Source: Limibacter armeniacum
GTDB lineage: Bacteria > Bacteroidota > Bacteroidia > Cytophagales > Flammeovirgaceae
NCBI RefSeq assembly: GCF_036880985.1
Contig: NZ_JBAJNO010000004.1
Coordinates: forward strand, 1-64,000
DNA length: 64,000 nt
Direction of reading: 5' to 3'
Positions 35,382-45,684 of this stretch are shown here, piece after piece. The notes under the pieces were generated by a model. The model worked only from the letters and a program-made list of their open reading frames with translations. It did no database searches and was not told the DNA's origin. Position numbers and translations under genes: made by a program. Position 1 is the stretch's first letter. Each line of letters opens with the position of its first letter.

Positions 35382-38300
35382 CTATTTAATGGACCTCAGA
35401 AACTCTGAAGGTGTTTGCCCAAACTGTTTCTTGAAACATTTCCTGAAGTACTGCGGGTCATTGAAACCAACCTCGTAGGCTACCTCAGAGATATTGAGTT
35501 CCTGCTTTTTCATCAGCTCAACAGATTTCTGTAACCTGATGGTCCTGATAAACTCATTGGCAGATAGACCCATATCTGTCTTCATCTTCCTGTAAAGCTG
35601 CATTCTGCTCATATTCAATCCTTCTGCCAGTTCATCTACATTGAACTCAGTTTCTGAAATGTGCTCTTCCACCACCTTGCGAACCTTGTCCTCAAAACTG
35701 AGTTGCTTTGTACTGACCAATCCCTTTCCTGTATACTCCTTGTTCACTTCCTCACGTACCTTTTCCTTAATTGCTGAACGGGACTCCAGCAACTTATTGA
35801 CCCTGATTTCAAGGTGCATTGGATCAAATGGTTTAGGAATATAGGAATCAGCTCCAGCCTCCAATGACTCAATGCGTTGCTTGTTATCCGTCAGGGCTGT
35901 CAGCATAATAACTGGAATATGGTTGGTTGTCTCATTTTCCTTGATCTTTGCACAAAGTGTTTTACCGTCCATCTTAGGCATCATCACATCCGAGATAACC
36001 AGTACAGGACTATACCTGACCACTTTTTCATAGGCATCTTTACCATCTTCCGCTTCCATAACGGCATATTTCCCTTTCAGAATACTCTTGACGTAGGTCC
36101 TGATCTCAGCATTATCATCCACGACCAGAATCAGATCCTTCCGCAATAAGGTATTTTCCTCTTCTACAGGTTTATTCAACAGAATCGAAGCATCTGGCAA
36201 TTTCTTGTTGCTGATTGAAAGATGCTGCTCTTCCCTTTTATTGGCCTTTGGGAAAATGTCCAGATCAGCAGGAATGTACAGTGTAAATACCGTTCCTATA
36301 TTCTCTTCACTATCTACGAAAACACAGCCATAATGCAGGTCTATAATCGATTTTGTCAGTGAAAGTCCTATCCCTGTTCCACTATCCATGTTTCCCTTTA
36401 CCTGATAGAACGTCTCAAAAACCTTGTCCAATTCTTCTTTCGGAATACCAAATCCAGAGTCCTTGATCATTACTTCCAGATACGATGAGGAGGTTTTCTC
36501 ATGATGGGATAGTTGCTGCTTTACCCTGCCCGCCAATGTAGCATGATCGATAATTGTCGCTTCACACCTGATAGAGCCAAAGGCATTGGTAAACTTAAAG
36601 GCATTGGAGAGCAGGTTATAGAACACAGATTCCATCTTCTCGAAATCCATCATGACCTGACGCCCACTATCCACATTGAAATCATAAGTGAAAAGAATGT
36701 TCTTCTCCTGAGACATATTCTGGAATGCACCACATATCTGCTCCAGAAACTCTTTCATAAAAATCTCTGTCGGTCTGAGTGTCATCTTTCCTGCCTGAAT
36801 CTTCCTGAAATCCAGCAACTGATTGATCACCCTCAACAGTCTTTGTGTATTACCATACATCACCTTATGCAAATCTTTCACCCCCTTGTTGTCCACTTCC
36901 ATCCGCATAAGCTGCTCCAACGGCCCTATTATCAGAGAAAGCGGTGTTCTCAACTCATGCGAAAGGTTGGTAAAGAAAGAAATCTTCATCTCATTCACTT
37001 CCTGCGCCTTATTGTACTCCAGTGCCTTCATCTTCAACTCATTCTGACGTTTCATCCGGATAAGCAATACCTTGAACACCAGATAAAGTAAGGTCAACAG
37101 CAACAGGATATAGCCTATATATGCCCAAACACTCAACCACCAAGGCGGCAACACTGTCAGCTTAATCGTCAGCATGTTCGGGTTCCACTTGCCCTGACTG
37201 TCAGTGGATTTCAGTTGCCATGTATAGCTTCCCGGTGCCAGCCCAGTATAGTACGCTTTCCTTTCAGCAGCAGACTTCAGCACCCAATCCTTATCAATAC
37301 CAGTCAGTTTGTAGGCATATTGCACCTTTCCTGGCAGCAGGTAATCCATGGATGAAAATGTCAATGCAAAGCTATTCTGCTCGTGTGTCAGCGTAATTTG
37401 CTTGATTTCCTCCAGTGCTTCCTTGAGAATCACCTCTCCACCTACTTCCTGTCCTGCCAATACTTTTTGCCCATGCAATTCGAATCCTGTCAGTACTGGT
37501 GTCTGATGATGGATATACGTTGTTATTTCATTTGGATTGATCACATCCAACGCTTCCCTGCCTCCAAGCAGCAACTGACCTGAACCAGTCATAAAACTGC
37601 TGTAAAAATGTGCTCCTCTCAAGCCATTCTGCTGATCAAAACGGTTAACTTCTTTTCCACTCTTATTCAGCTTGTAAACCGCATTCTGAGCGATTGCCCA
37701 CTGGTTTCCAGCTGTATCAATCTCTACAGATTGTAGGTTGTATGAATTTTCCAGTTCAGGTAAAAGTTCCCTTACCAGTACGCCCTGACTGTTCAATACA
37801 AACCCTCCTTTTTCCGTCGCTATTGCCACTTCACCATTCTCAAAAATCTTCAGGTCATTGATAAACAATCCTCTCCTTTTGGACTCCGGAACATAGCTGT
37901 CAAACTGCTCCAATGAGACCATCTGACCATTTTTGACTTTCAGTTTGAAGACACCTTTTCCCCTGCTGGCTACCCAAAGGAATCCCTGCTGATCTTCCCT
38001 GATACAAACCAAAGGGGTATTTTTAAGTTGTTCAGACTCACTCTGGTTCTCAAAAGTCAACTGCCTGAACTGATTTTCCTTGCTATCAAAATAGTAAATC
38101 CCGTGGCTCCATGTTCCTAGCCAGACCACTCCTTTGCTGTCTTTCGTCATGGCAATCACATAATCATCATCCAAATTGCCCCCTCCATGAAAGTAGTGTT
38201 TTACACCTTGAACTGTACCTGTATTGTCATTCAAGGCATTACGGTCAAAGGTGAAAAGTCCATCACCCGAAGTGGCTACCCATATATCATTCCCATGCTG

Positions 38301-39533
38301 CAAGACCTTAGTAATATGCATCGGGTTCTTCAAGGCTTCTTCCTTGGACTTGAGGAATACCCTGACCTTTTTATCTCCATCAAGCCGATACAAACCATGC
38401 CTGTGTGTACCCAGCCAAACAGTCCCTACATCCGTCTTATTGATCGTGGTAATTACCTTGATATCGTGATCCTTAACACACTCAAAAGCCTTGTGCTGCT
38501 CATGGAATTTGAACATACCCATCAAGGTAGCCACCCATACATTTCCCTGCTGGTCTTCATATAAATGGTCTGGCTTGTTTCCGATAGCCTGTCCTGACTT
38601 GTCCAAATATTTGTAACTACCTTCAACCTGCTTGCTGGCAAGGTTGTACCTCACCAGTGCCTGTCCCGTTGCAATCCAAAGAATATCAGGGTTTAGTCTG
38701 GAAGGGGTTATCCTTCCCATTGTATTGCTTAACGCCTTCCCATGGAGTGACAGTGGCTGTACATCCATCGTATTGCCGACCCACTCACAATGGTAAATGC
38801 CATTGTCGCCCGCTGCCCAAACGCTTCCATCATGAGACTGGACAAGGTTTCGGGTATAAGCTATGTTATTGTTATCATAATAGAATATCTCTTCCCTTGC
38901 TGTATTGAGCACGCCCAAGCCAAATGTCATACTGAATAGGACATTGCCATTATTGAGCATACAAAGGGCCAATACATCATCCACAGTATTGATGGTACTG
39001 TTGACGGCATTCTTTTTCATGGTATAGGCCACAAAGGAATTGGACTCATCCTGATAAAGGTTAATCCCCCCACGTTGTGTTCCTATCCATAGTTTCCCCT
39101 GCTCGTCTTCCATAAAACAGGTAATCCGGTTACTGCTCAAGGAAGCAGGGTTATCTCCTCTGTGCTTGTAGTGTTTGAAGGTTTCGTCAGCCCGATTGTA
39201 CACATAAATGCCATCGTCATCCGTACCAACCCATACTTCCCCGTTTCTTCGTTCAAGCGTACAGGTGATTTTATTGGTCTCAAACTGACTGACTGCTCTC
39301 TGTGCCAAATTTGTCAGCTCATAACCATCATATTTATACAATCCTTCCCAAGTGGAAAGCCACAGGTAACCTGTATGGTCCTGCATCACATGGTTAATAC
39401 CTGAATGTCGATGGATTACTTCCCTGACCTGCGCTTTCAGGTTCCCCAAAGCACAAATGACGCTACAGATAAATGAAATAATAAATAGGTTGACTCTCAT
39501 AAAAAGTAACAGTCGTGAAAAATCTCTATCCAT
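35382..39533 (-). CDS. Hybrid two-component system regulator (HTCS) of the mannan locus
   Basis: This protein of about 1383 residues is one polypeptide with sensor, kinase, receiver and DNA-binding parts. ATG 39533 or 39500 are both plausible; the latter leaves a neat signal peptide MRVNLFIISFICSVICALG. A periplasmic two-bladed sensor of Reg_prop repeats (GYLWLSTWEGLYKYDG onward) is followed by a Y_Y_Y domain, a membrane helix (WAYIGYILLLLTLLYLVF), HisKA with FFTNLSHELRTPLSL (His), an ATPase (NLLSNAFKFT, GTGIGLSL), a receiver (VVDDNAEIR, phosphorylated Asp in ISDVMMPKMDG) and an AraC HTH (MSRMQLYRKM, DPQYFRKCFK). It sits between SusC and GH26 and probably senses manno-oligosaccharides. Confidence 0.95.
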   Translation of the reverse strand: MDRDFSRLLLFMRVNLFIISFICSVICALGNLKAQVREVIHRHSGINHVMQDHTGYLWLSTWEGLYKYDGYELTNLAQRAVSQFETNKITCTLERRNGEVWVGTDDDGIYVYNRADETFKHYKHRGDNPASLSSNRITCFMEDEQGKLWIGTQRGGINLYQDESNSFVAYTMKKNAVNSTINTVDDVLALCMLNNGNVLFSMTFGLGVLNTAREEIFYYDNNNIAYTRNLVQSHDGSVWAAGDNGIYHCEWVGNTMDVQPLSLHGKALSNTMGRITPSRLNPDILWIATGQALVRYNLASKQVEGSYKYLDKSGQAIGNKPDHLYEDQQGNVWVATLMGMFKFHEQHKAFECVKDHDIKVITTINKTDVGTVWLGTHRHGLYRLDGDKKVRVFLKSKEEALKNPMHITKVLQHGNDIWVATSGDGLFTFDRNALNDNTGTVQGVKHYFHGGGNLDDDYVIAMTKDSKGVVWLGTWSHGIYYFDSKENQFRQLTFENQSESEQLKNTPLVCIREDQQGFLWVASRGKGVFKLKVKNGQMVSLEQFDSYVPESKRRGLFINDLKIFENGEVAIATEKGGFVLNSQGVLVRELLPELENSYNLQSVEIDTAGNQWAIAQNAVYKLNKSGKEVNRFDQQNGLRGAHFYSSFMTGSGQLLLGGREALDVINPNEITTYIHHQTPVLTGFELHGQKVLAGQEVGGEVILKEALEEIKQITLTHEQNSFALTFSSMDYLLPGKVQYAYKLTGIDKDWVLKSAAERKAYYTGLAPGSYTWQLKSTDSQGKWNPNMLTIKLTVLPPWWLSVWAYIGYILLLLTLLYLVFKVLLIRMKRQNELKMKALEYNKAQEVNEMKISFFTNLSHELRTPLSLIIGPLEQLMRMEVDNKGVKDLHKVMYGNTQRLLRVINQLLDFRKIQAGKMTLRPTEIFMKEFLEQICGAFQNMSQEKNILFTYDFNVDSGRQVMMDFEKMESVFYNLLSNAFKFTNAFGSIRCEATIIDHATLAGRVKQQLSHHEKTSSSYLEVMIKDSGFGIPKEELDKVFETFYQVKGNMDSGTGIGLSLTKSIIDLHYGCVFVDSEENIGTVFTLYIPADLDIFPKANKREEQHLSISNKKLPDASILLNKPVEEENTLLRKDLILVVDDNAEIRTYVKSILKGKYAVMEAEDGKDAYEKVVRYSPVLVISDVMMPKMDGKTLCAKIKENETTNHIPVIMLTALTDNKQRIESLEAGADSYIPKPFDPMHLEIRVNKLLESRSAIKEKVREEVNKEYTGKGLVSTKQLSFEDKVRKVVEEHISETEFNVDELAEGLNMSRMQLYRKMKTDMGLSANEFIRTIRLQKSVELMKKQELNISEVAYEVGFNDPQYFRKCFKKQFGQTPSEFLRSIK

Positions 39534-39999
39534 CCCGTCAAAATATTTCTGATTCAATTTTCAGACGAGATCTCAAGAAATCCTCCTGATTACACACTTA
39601 AATAATGATTACAAATATCTGTATTTCCTACACTAATCAACATTGTACAAGTATATTTTTCCCTGTACAAAAATTCAGGCAATTGAAAATAACATTCCCA
39701 ATTATCAAATAAACACTTAGCATAATCCAATTTAATCACAAACAAGCCTTTCAATTTTATGTTCATTTATTACACCAAAACATCATTTAATTACAAAATA
39801 TAGCTTTCATGTAATTTTTATACCTAAAAGCACTCACTTTAAAAAGTACAATGAAATTTTAAAGTAGGAAATTTGAAACTTCTCCCACCAACCCTCCAAC
39901 ATTCCTTTAGCAGTTTTGTATCGGGCCACACACCCTAACGGAATAAGCAATTATTCTTGATTAGTGATGGAGATATGATGCTCCATCCATTAAACCTTT
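39534..39999. promoter_or_regulatory. Divergent promoter region between HTCS and GH26
   Basis: This very AT-rich region of about 466 bp contains TTGTACAA (39643-39650) and CTGTACAA (39663-39670). The TGTACA cores are exactly 20 bp apart (two helical turns), a candidate dimer-of-dimers site for the HTCS or another regulator of the GH26 operon. No exact TAnnTTTG box is present before GH26, consistent with activator dependence. No gene is supported. Confidence 0.4.
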
Positions 40000-41259
40000 A
40001 TGAGAATGCAAAAGAAATTCGAACAGCGAACGGCACATACCTGGCAGAAATGGGTTGCAATCGGCCTGTTAAGTTCCGGTTTGTTGTATGCAAATGGAAC
40101 GATGGCACAAAACGCTTCGCTGGTAGATACCGAGGCCAGCAAGAAAACAGGATACCTTTACGACCAGATGCACTTACTTTCCGGCAAAGGACTCATGCTT
40201 GGGCATCAGGATGACACCTCTTATGGTGTTAACTGGTGGGATATGTCTGTCAGTAAAGGATTTGGAAAGTGGCGTAAAAACCAGCCCTCTGATACCAAAC
40301 GGTCGATCGGTGTTTATCCTGCGGTGTATGGCTGGGATCTCGGGCATATCGGTGAGCCGAATAACCTTGACAAGGTGCCATTTGAAAAAGTGCGTGAGAA
40401 CATCATCAAGGCATACAGAAGGGGTGGTATTAATACCGTTAGCTGGCATATGAAAAACCTGAAAACCGGTTCCAGTTCATGGGATACGACACAGGTGGTG
40501 AAAGACATGCTGCCGGGTGGTACTCTGCATGGCAAGTTCAAGGAAAAACTGGATTTGGTTGCGGACTTCTTACACTCCCTCAACTATTGGGGTGAGCCTA
40601 TACCGGTACTGTTCAGACCTTGGCATGAGATGACGGGAAAATGGTTCTGGTGGGGAGAAGGAAATTGCACCACTGAAGAATACAAAGCGCTTTACAAGTT
40701 TACGGTTGAGTACCTGAGAGATGTCAAGCAAGTACATAACCTGATTTATGTTTACTCCACTGACAGGTTTGACAGTGAGGAAACCTACCTAAAATACTAT
40801 CCAGGCGACGCATATGTAGATGTACTGGGCTTTGATGACTACCATAGCCTCAAACCTGAGAATAGTGCATCAGGACCTACCTTATTTGCCAAAGAAGTAC
40901 AGATAGTAGTGAAACTGGCTAAGGAAAAAGGAAAACTTTCTGCCATGACTGAGACTGGCCTGATCGGCTTGCCTGACACTACTTGGTTTTCACAATCACT
41001 GCTGTCCAATATTATGAAAAGTGAGGAAGGTAAGCAGCTCAGTTATGTACTGGTGTGGCGCAATGCCAATATCGAACATGATCGACCTGACCATTTCTGT
41101 GTTCCACATGAAGGCCATCCTTCGGTAGCTGACTTCAAGGAATTCTATCAGTCACCATTTACCCTTTTTGAGGACCAGCTTCCTGACATGTACAAGAAGG
41201 TCAAGGGAAAGGATAACCAGAACGGCAAAGACAAGCAAGCCGATGCGGTTGTGCAGTAA
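40000..41259 (+). CDS. GH26 endo-beta-1,4-mannanase or mannobiohydrolase
   Basis: This 419-residue secreted enzyme has a signal peptide of about 36 residues (ending MAQ). The GH26 barrel has acid/base Glu210 in FRPWHEMTG and nucleophile Glu318 in AMTETG, with substrate tryptophans in GKWFWWGEG. It opens the plus-strand operon. In Bacteroides fragilis a GH26 enzyme with the same operon partners (symporter, GH130, epimerase) supplies mannobiose, so a mannobiose-releasing role is likely. The C-terminal tail is Lys/Gly-rich (KGKDNQNGKDKQ). No lipobox, so it is probably periplasmic. Confidence 0.92.
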   Translation: MRMQKKFEQRTAHTWQKWVAIGLLSSGLLYANGTMAQNASLVDTEASKKTGYLYDQMHLLSGKGLMLGHQDDTSYGVNWWDMSVSKGFGKWRKNQPSDTKRSIGVYPAVYGWDLGHIGEPNNLDKVPFEKVRENIIKAYRRGGINTVSWHMKNLKTGSSSWDTTQVVKDMLPGGTLHGKFKEKLDLVADFLHSLNYWGEPIPVLFRPWHEMTGKWFWWGEGNCTTEEYKALYKFTVEYLRDVKQVHNLIYVYSTDRFDSEETYLKYYPGDAYVDVLGFDDYHSLKPENSASGPTLFAKEVQIVVKLAKEKGKLSAMTETGLIGLPDTTWFSQSLLSNIMKSEEGKQLSYVLVWRNANIEHDRPDHFCVPHEGHPSVADFKEFYQSPFTLFEDQLPDMYKKVKGKDNQNGKDKQADAVVQ

Positions 41260-41286
41260 TGAAGTTTAACCTAAACCAACACACAG

Positions 41287-43170
41287 ATGGAACTACAAGC
41301 GCTGGACCTGGTCATAATTGGGCTGTACCTGCTTTCTACTGTTATTGTGGGGCTTTGGCTCAAAAAACAGGCCTCCAAAAATATGAGCTCCTATTTCCTT
41401 GGGGGTAATACGCTCCCTTGGTATATGCTGGGGCTTTCCAATGCCTCAGGCATGTTTGATATCTCAGGTACCATGTGGATGGTGTACCTTGGTTTTGTTT
41501 ACGGCCTTAAAAGTGTCTGGATTCCATGGCTCTGGCCGGTTTTCAACCAAATATTCCTGATGATTTACCTGTCTGTCTGGCTGCGGAAGTCCAATGTGCT
41601 GACAGGAGCCGAATGGATCAGAATCCGATTTGGAGATGGATTGGGAGGCAGGCTTTCACACATGGTAGTTGTGGTCTTTGCCATCCTGAGCGTACTCGGA
41701 TTCTTGAGCTATGGCTTTATCGGAATCGGAAAGTTTATTGAGATTTTTGTGCCTTGGGATAGCATTTCTGCCTACGTGCCCTTTGAGGTTTCAGCAGAGA
41801 ATGTCCCCAAACTCTATGGTATTGCCTTTACAGCAATTGCCACATTCTATGTGGTAATGGGGGGAATGCTAAGCATTGTATGGACAGACGTGATACAGTT
41901 CTTTATCATGACACTTTCAGCCTTGGTTATCGCAGGTATTGCGATGTCAAAGGTATCTCCTGAAATGCTGGATGCTATAACCCCTGAGGGATGGAGCAAT
42001 CCTTTCTTTGGTCTTTCACTGGATATGGACTGGTCTGGGCTGATTCCTGCCGTCAATGAGAAAATTGACAGCGACGGTTTTTCCCTGTTCTCCCTGTTCT
42101 TTATGATGATGCTTTTCAAGGGCATCTTTGCTTCCATGGCAGGTCCTGCTCCAAACTTTGACATGCAAAAGGTATTGTCTACCAAGTCTCCGAAAGAGGC
42201 GGCGAAGATGTCAGGATTTGTTTCACTGGTACTGCTTTTTCCCCGCTACCTGATGATTACAGGGTTTACTGTACTGGCACTGGTATTCTTCAGTGATACT
42301 ATCAATACGACAGGCAGCTCATTTGACTTTGAGAATATCTTGCCTATGGCTATCAAGGAGTTTGTACCATCAGGGCTGATGGGCTTACTGTTGGCAGGTT
42401 TGCTTGCGGCCTTTATGTCAACCTTTGCCTCGACAGTCAATGCAGCGCCTGCCTATATTGTCAACGATATTTACTTACGATATATCAATCCTAAAGCAGG
42501 ACGAAAACTGCAAATGAGAGCCAGTTACCTGATTTCCACACTTGTGGTTGTGATCAGTACCATCATTGGCTTTTATGTACAGGACATCAATTCTGTACTG
42601 CAATGGATCGTATCTGCGCTTTATGGTGGCTACATCGCTGCCAATATGCTGAAATGGTACTGGTGGAGATTCAACGGATATGGTTTCTTCTGGGGAATGG
42701 CGGCAGGCATTTTAGCCGCTATGGTCTTCCCGATGATCTTCCCTAATACACTGGAGCTTTACTACTTCCCTTTACTCTTCGCAGTTTCATTGGCGGGCAG
42801 TATTCTGGGTTCTCTATTGACTCCTCCTACAGAAGAAGAAACACTGATTGCCTTTTACCGCAAGGTCAGACCTTGGGGATTCTGGAAGCCGGTACATGAC
42901 AAGGTAATCGCTCAATACCCTTCCTTTAAAGGAAACAAGGATTTCAAAAGAGATATGGTCAATGTGGCTGTCGGCATTGTATGGCAAACAACGCTTACAA
43001 TTATGCCCGTCTATATCGTGATCAAAGAAGGAATGGGATTCGCAGCCACTGCCGTAATATTCCTGATCTCTGCCCTTATCCTGAAGAAAAACTGGTGGGA
43101 TAATTTGGACAAGGCATGCGAAACAGATGAGTCAACTCCAATCAGGAAAGAAGAGGCCCTAGCCGAATAA
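41287..43170 (+). CDS. Sodium:solute symporter (SSS family) for manno-oligosaccharide
   Basis: This 627-residue membrane protein has about 14 hydrophobic helices. It has SSS features: an N-terminal LVIIGLYLLSTVIVGLWLKK helix, GGNTLPWYMLGLSNASGMFD and the LAAFMSTFASTVNAAPAYI sodium-site region. It is 27 bp after GH26 and 37 bp before the GH130 gene. Import of mannobiose into the cytosol, where phosphorylase and epimerase act, is strongly suggested by the operon, as in the B. fragilis mannan pathway. Confidence 0.93.
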   Translation: MELQALDLVIIGLYLLSTVIVGLWLKKQASKNMSSYFLGGNTLPWYMLGLSNASGMFDISGTMWMVYLGFVYGLKSVWIPWLWPVFNQIFLMIYLSVWLRKSNVLTGAEWIRIRFGDGLGGRLSHMVVVVFAILSVLGFLSYGFIGIGKFIEIFVPWDSISAYVPFEVSAENVPKLYGIAFTAIATFYVVMGGMLSIVWTDVIQFFIMTLSALVIAGIAMSKVSPEMLDAITPEGWSNPFFGLSLDMDWSGLIPAVNEKIDSDGFSLFSLFFMMMLFKGIFASMAGPAPNFDMQKVLSTKSPKEAAKMSGFVSLVLLFPRYLMITGFTVLALVFFSDTINTTGSSFDFENILPMAIKEFVPSGLMGLLLAGLLAAFMSTFASTVNAAPAYIVNDIYLRYINPKAGRKLQMRASYLISTLVVVISTIIGFYVQDINSVLQWIVSALYGGYIAANMLKWYWWRFNGYGFFWGMAAGILAAMVFPMIFPNTLELYYFPLLFAVSLAGSILGSLLTPPTEEETLIAFYRKVRPWGFWKPVHDKVIAQYPSFKGNKDFKRDMVNVAVGIVWQTTLTIMPVYIVIKEGMGFAATAVIFLISALILKKNWWDNLDKACETDESTPIRKEEALAE

Positions 43171-43207
43171 GACATTCAACATTTGAGATAAAAATATTAA
43201 TACAGCA

Positions 43208-44401
43208 ATGAAAACATTTGAAACAAAACTAAAGGCATTGATCAATGAACAAGAGGCATTGATCAGCCAGAAAAATACACCAAAAGCCGCTTACAACGGT
43301 ATCTATGATCGCTACGAAAATCCTGTTCTGACAAGGGCACATGCCCCTTTGCACTGGCGTTATGACATGAACCCTGACACCAACCCATTCCTGATGGAAA
43401 GGATTGGTATCAATGCCACATTCAATGCAGGTGCCATCAAGTTCAACGGCAAATACATTGTTGTAGCAAGGGTAGAAGGTAACGACCGCAAGTCATTCTT
43501 TGCGGTGGCAGAAAGTCCTAACGGAATTGACAACTTCCGCTTCTGGGACTATCCGGTTGTATTGCCTGAAACAGATGAGCCTGACACCAACGTCTACGAC
43601 ATGCGTCTGACGCAGCACGAGGATGGATGGATTTATGGACTGTTCTGTACTGAAAGAAAAGACCCAAAAGCTCCTCAAGGCGATACTTCTTCTGCTGTGG
43701 CACAATGTGGCATTGCCCGCACAAAGGATCTCAAAACTTGGGAAAGACTACCTGACCTGATCACCTATTCAGGGCAGCAGCGCAATGTGGTATTGCACCC
43801 TGAGTTTATTGACGGGAAATACGCACTCTATACACGTCCGCAGGATGGCTTCATCGATACAGGTTCCGGCGGGGGCATTGGTTTCGGGTTAACGGATTCC
43901 ATGGAAAATGCCGAAATCAAGGAAGAGTCCATTATCCACAACAAGACTTACCACACCGTCTATGAGGTGAAAAATGGACAGGGACCTGCTCCAATCAAGA
44001 CCGAAAATGGCTGGCTGCATCTGGCACATGGCGTACGAAATACAGCAGCTGGACTTCGCTACACGCTCTATATGTTTATGACAAGTCTAGAAGATCCTTC
44101 AAAAATCATTGCCGTTCCGGGTGGACACTTTATCGCTCCTTACAGCGAAGAGAGAGTGGGTGATGTACCCAATGTCACTTTCGCAAATGGGTGGATTGCA
44201 GACGAGGATGGCAAAGTGTTTATCTACTACGCATCCTCTGATACAAGATTGCACGTAGCCACATCTACCATTGACCAATTGATAGATTACTGCCTGAACA
44301 CCCCACAGGATGGTTTGCGTTCTGATGCTTCTGTGCAGACCATATGCCAACTGGCAGAAAAGAACCTTGCCTTTATGAACCAATTTGCCAATCAGGATTA
44401 A
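43208..44401 (+). CDS. GH130 beta-1,4-mannosylglucose phosphorylase
   Basis: This 397-residue cytosolic enzyme has no signal. Catalytic Asp131 in [13 protein letters not shown] and the GH130_1-type segments [19 protein letters not shown] and [15 protein letters not shown] match 4-O-beta-D-mannosyl-D-glucose phosphorylase (EC 2.4.1.281). It splits Man-beta-1,4-Glc with phosphate into mannose 1-phosphate and glucose. The AGE epimerase encoded immediately downstream, with stop/start overlap TAATG, makes that substrate from mannobiose. Together they form the known Bacteroides mannan route. Confidence 0.93.
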   Translation: MKTFETKLKALINEQEALISQKNTPKAAYNGIYDRYENPVLTRAHAPLHWRYDMNPDTNPFLMERIGINATFNAGAIKFNGKYIVVARVEGNDRKSFFAVAESPNGIDNFRFWDYPVVLPETDEPDTNVYDMRLTQHEDGWIYGLFCTERKDPKAPQGDTSSAVAQCGIARTKDLKTWERLPDLITYSGQQRNVVLHPEFIDGKYALYTRPQDGFIDTGSGGGIGFGLTDSMENAEIKEESIIHNKTYHTVYEVKNGQGPAPIKTENGWLHLAHGVRNTAAGLRYTLYMFMTSLEDPSKIIAVPGGHFIAPYSEERVGDVPNVTFANGWIADEDGKVFIYYASSDTRLHVATSTIDQLIDYCLNTPQDGLRSDASVQTICQLAEKNLAFMNQFANQD

Positions 44402-45624
44402 TGACCATTAAAATGAATCAATATAAATCAGCCATAGAAAAAGAACTGAAGGATAATATCCTTCAGTTTTGGCTCAAGTACACCATAGATAAAGAAAGTG
44501 GTGGATTCTATGGCTATATCAGCTATGACAATCAGGTAAAAAGGTTTGCACCAAAGGGTGCGGTGCTTAACGCCCGCATCCTTTGGACATTTGCGGAGGC
44601 TTACCAACACTTCAAGCAGCCTGAATACCTACAAGCAGCCAAACGTGCCTTCGACTATATTCGCCAATATTTTATAGATGAGGAATATGGAGGTGTGTAC
44701 TGGATGGTAGATCATCAGGGCAATCCATTGGAAACCAAAAAACAGGTCTATGCCGTTGCTTTCACCATCTATGCTTTTGCTGCCTATTATAAGGCAACCA
44801 ATGACAATACCGCATTGATGGATGCACTAACACTTTTCAATGACCTTGAAAAGTATGCTTTTGACAGCATCAAAGGAGGTTACTATGAGGCTTTCAGCAG
44901 GGAATGGGAACTGCTGGAAGACTTGAGATTGAGTGACAAGGATGCCAACGAGGCTAAAACCATGAACACACACCTCCATGTGCTGGAAGCCTATACCACG
45001 CTATATGAGGTTAGCAAGGACAGGCAAGTAAAAAGACAGCTAGAGCACCTGATTGCTCTATTTGAGGAGAAAATCATCAATGAAAATGCTCATTTCAATC
45101 TCTTCTTTGATGAGAACTGGGTTCTGAAATCTTCCGCTGTTTCTTATGGTCATGATATTGAAGGCTCATGGCTGCTGGAAGAAGCAGCAAGGGCACTGGA
45201 AGATCAACCCACTTTGGAGCGTATCAGGAAAACAAGCCTTAAGATGGCATCCGTGACGTTGGAAGAAGGGCTTGACCAGAATGGTGCTGTACTGAATGAA
45301 CTGCATGGAGATGGCACGTTGGATGATGAGCTCCACTGGTGGCCACAGGCTGAAGGTACAGTCGGTTTTCTAAACGCCTACCAGCTTTCATCAGACCCCA
45401 AATACCTTGATGCGGCTTTCAGGCTGTGGGATTTTATACAGGGTCGCCTTATCAACAAGGAATATGGTGAGTGGTATTGGAGGGTTGATGCCAATGGAAT
45501 ACCAAACCTGAATGATGAAAAAGTAGGTCCTTGGAAATGTCCATACCACAATGGAAGGGCTTGTCTTGAATTGCTTTACAGAATCAAGCAGCTGGAGGAT
45601 ATTTCACAAACTTCAGCACAATAA
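44401..45624 (+). CDS. AGE-family mannobiose/cellobiose 2-epimerase
   Basis: This 407-residue (alpha/alpha)6-barrel epimerase starts at ATG 44401, coupled to the GH130 stop (TAATG); ATG 44413 is an alternative. Conserved His/Trp segments NTHLHVLEAY, HDIEGSWLLEEA and DELHWWPQAEGTVGF carry the catalytic histidines of cellobiose 2-epimerases. In mannan pathways it converts beta-1,4-mannobiose to mannosylglucose for GH130. The protein is cytosolic. A UUCG-capped hairpin follows the stop codon. Confidence 0.92.
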   Translation: MTIKMNQYKSAIEKELKDNILQFWLKYTIDKESGGFYGYISYDNQVKRFAPKGAVLNARILWTFAEAYQHFKQPEYLQAAKRAFDYIRQYFIDEEYGGVYWMVDHQGNPLETKKQVYAVAFTIYAFAAYYKATNDNTALMDALTLFNDLEKYAFDSIKGGYYEAFSREWELLEDLRLSDKDANEAKTMNTHLHVLEAYTTLYEVSKDRQVKRQLEHLIALFEEKIINENAHFNLFFDENWVLKSSAVSYGHDIEGSWLLEEAARALEDQPTLERIRKTSLKMASVTLEEGLDQNGAVLNELHGDGTLDDELHWWPQAEGTVGFLNAYQLSSDPKYLDAAFRLWDFIQGRLINKEYGEWYWRVDANGIPNLNDEKVGPWKCPYHNGRACLELLYRIKQLEDISQTSAQ

Positions 45625-45651
45625 TGGTGTGCCCTTCGGGGCATCATTATT
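45620..45651 (+). terminator. UUCG-tetraloop hairpin between epimerase and GH5 genes
   Basis: AATAATGGTGTGCCC-TTCG-GGGCATCATTATT folds into a strong stem with a C(UUCG)G tetraloop and a two-base bulge, covering the epimerase stop codon region. The following bases are U-rich but mixed, so it may be a partial terminator or a stabiliser that changes downstream gene dosage. Confidence 0.55.
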
Positions 45652-45684
45652 TACTCTAAAACTAACTTAACCGATGATGAACTA

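Noticed and set aside
36513-37091. A 192-codon antisense frame within the mannan HTCS gene
   Set aside because: The His/Leu/Gln-rich translation is typical of the reverse complement of a coding frame; the HTCS histidine kinase domain covers it.
39957-40214. An alternative 85-codon frame overlapping the GH26 5' end
   Set aside because: The GH26 frame has a signal peptide and family motifs; the alternative has neither.
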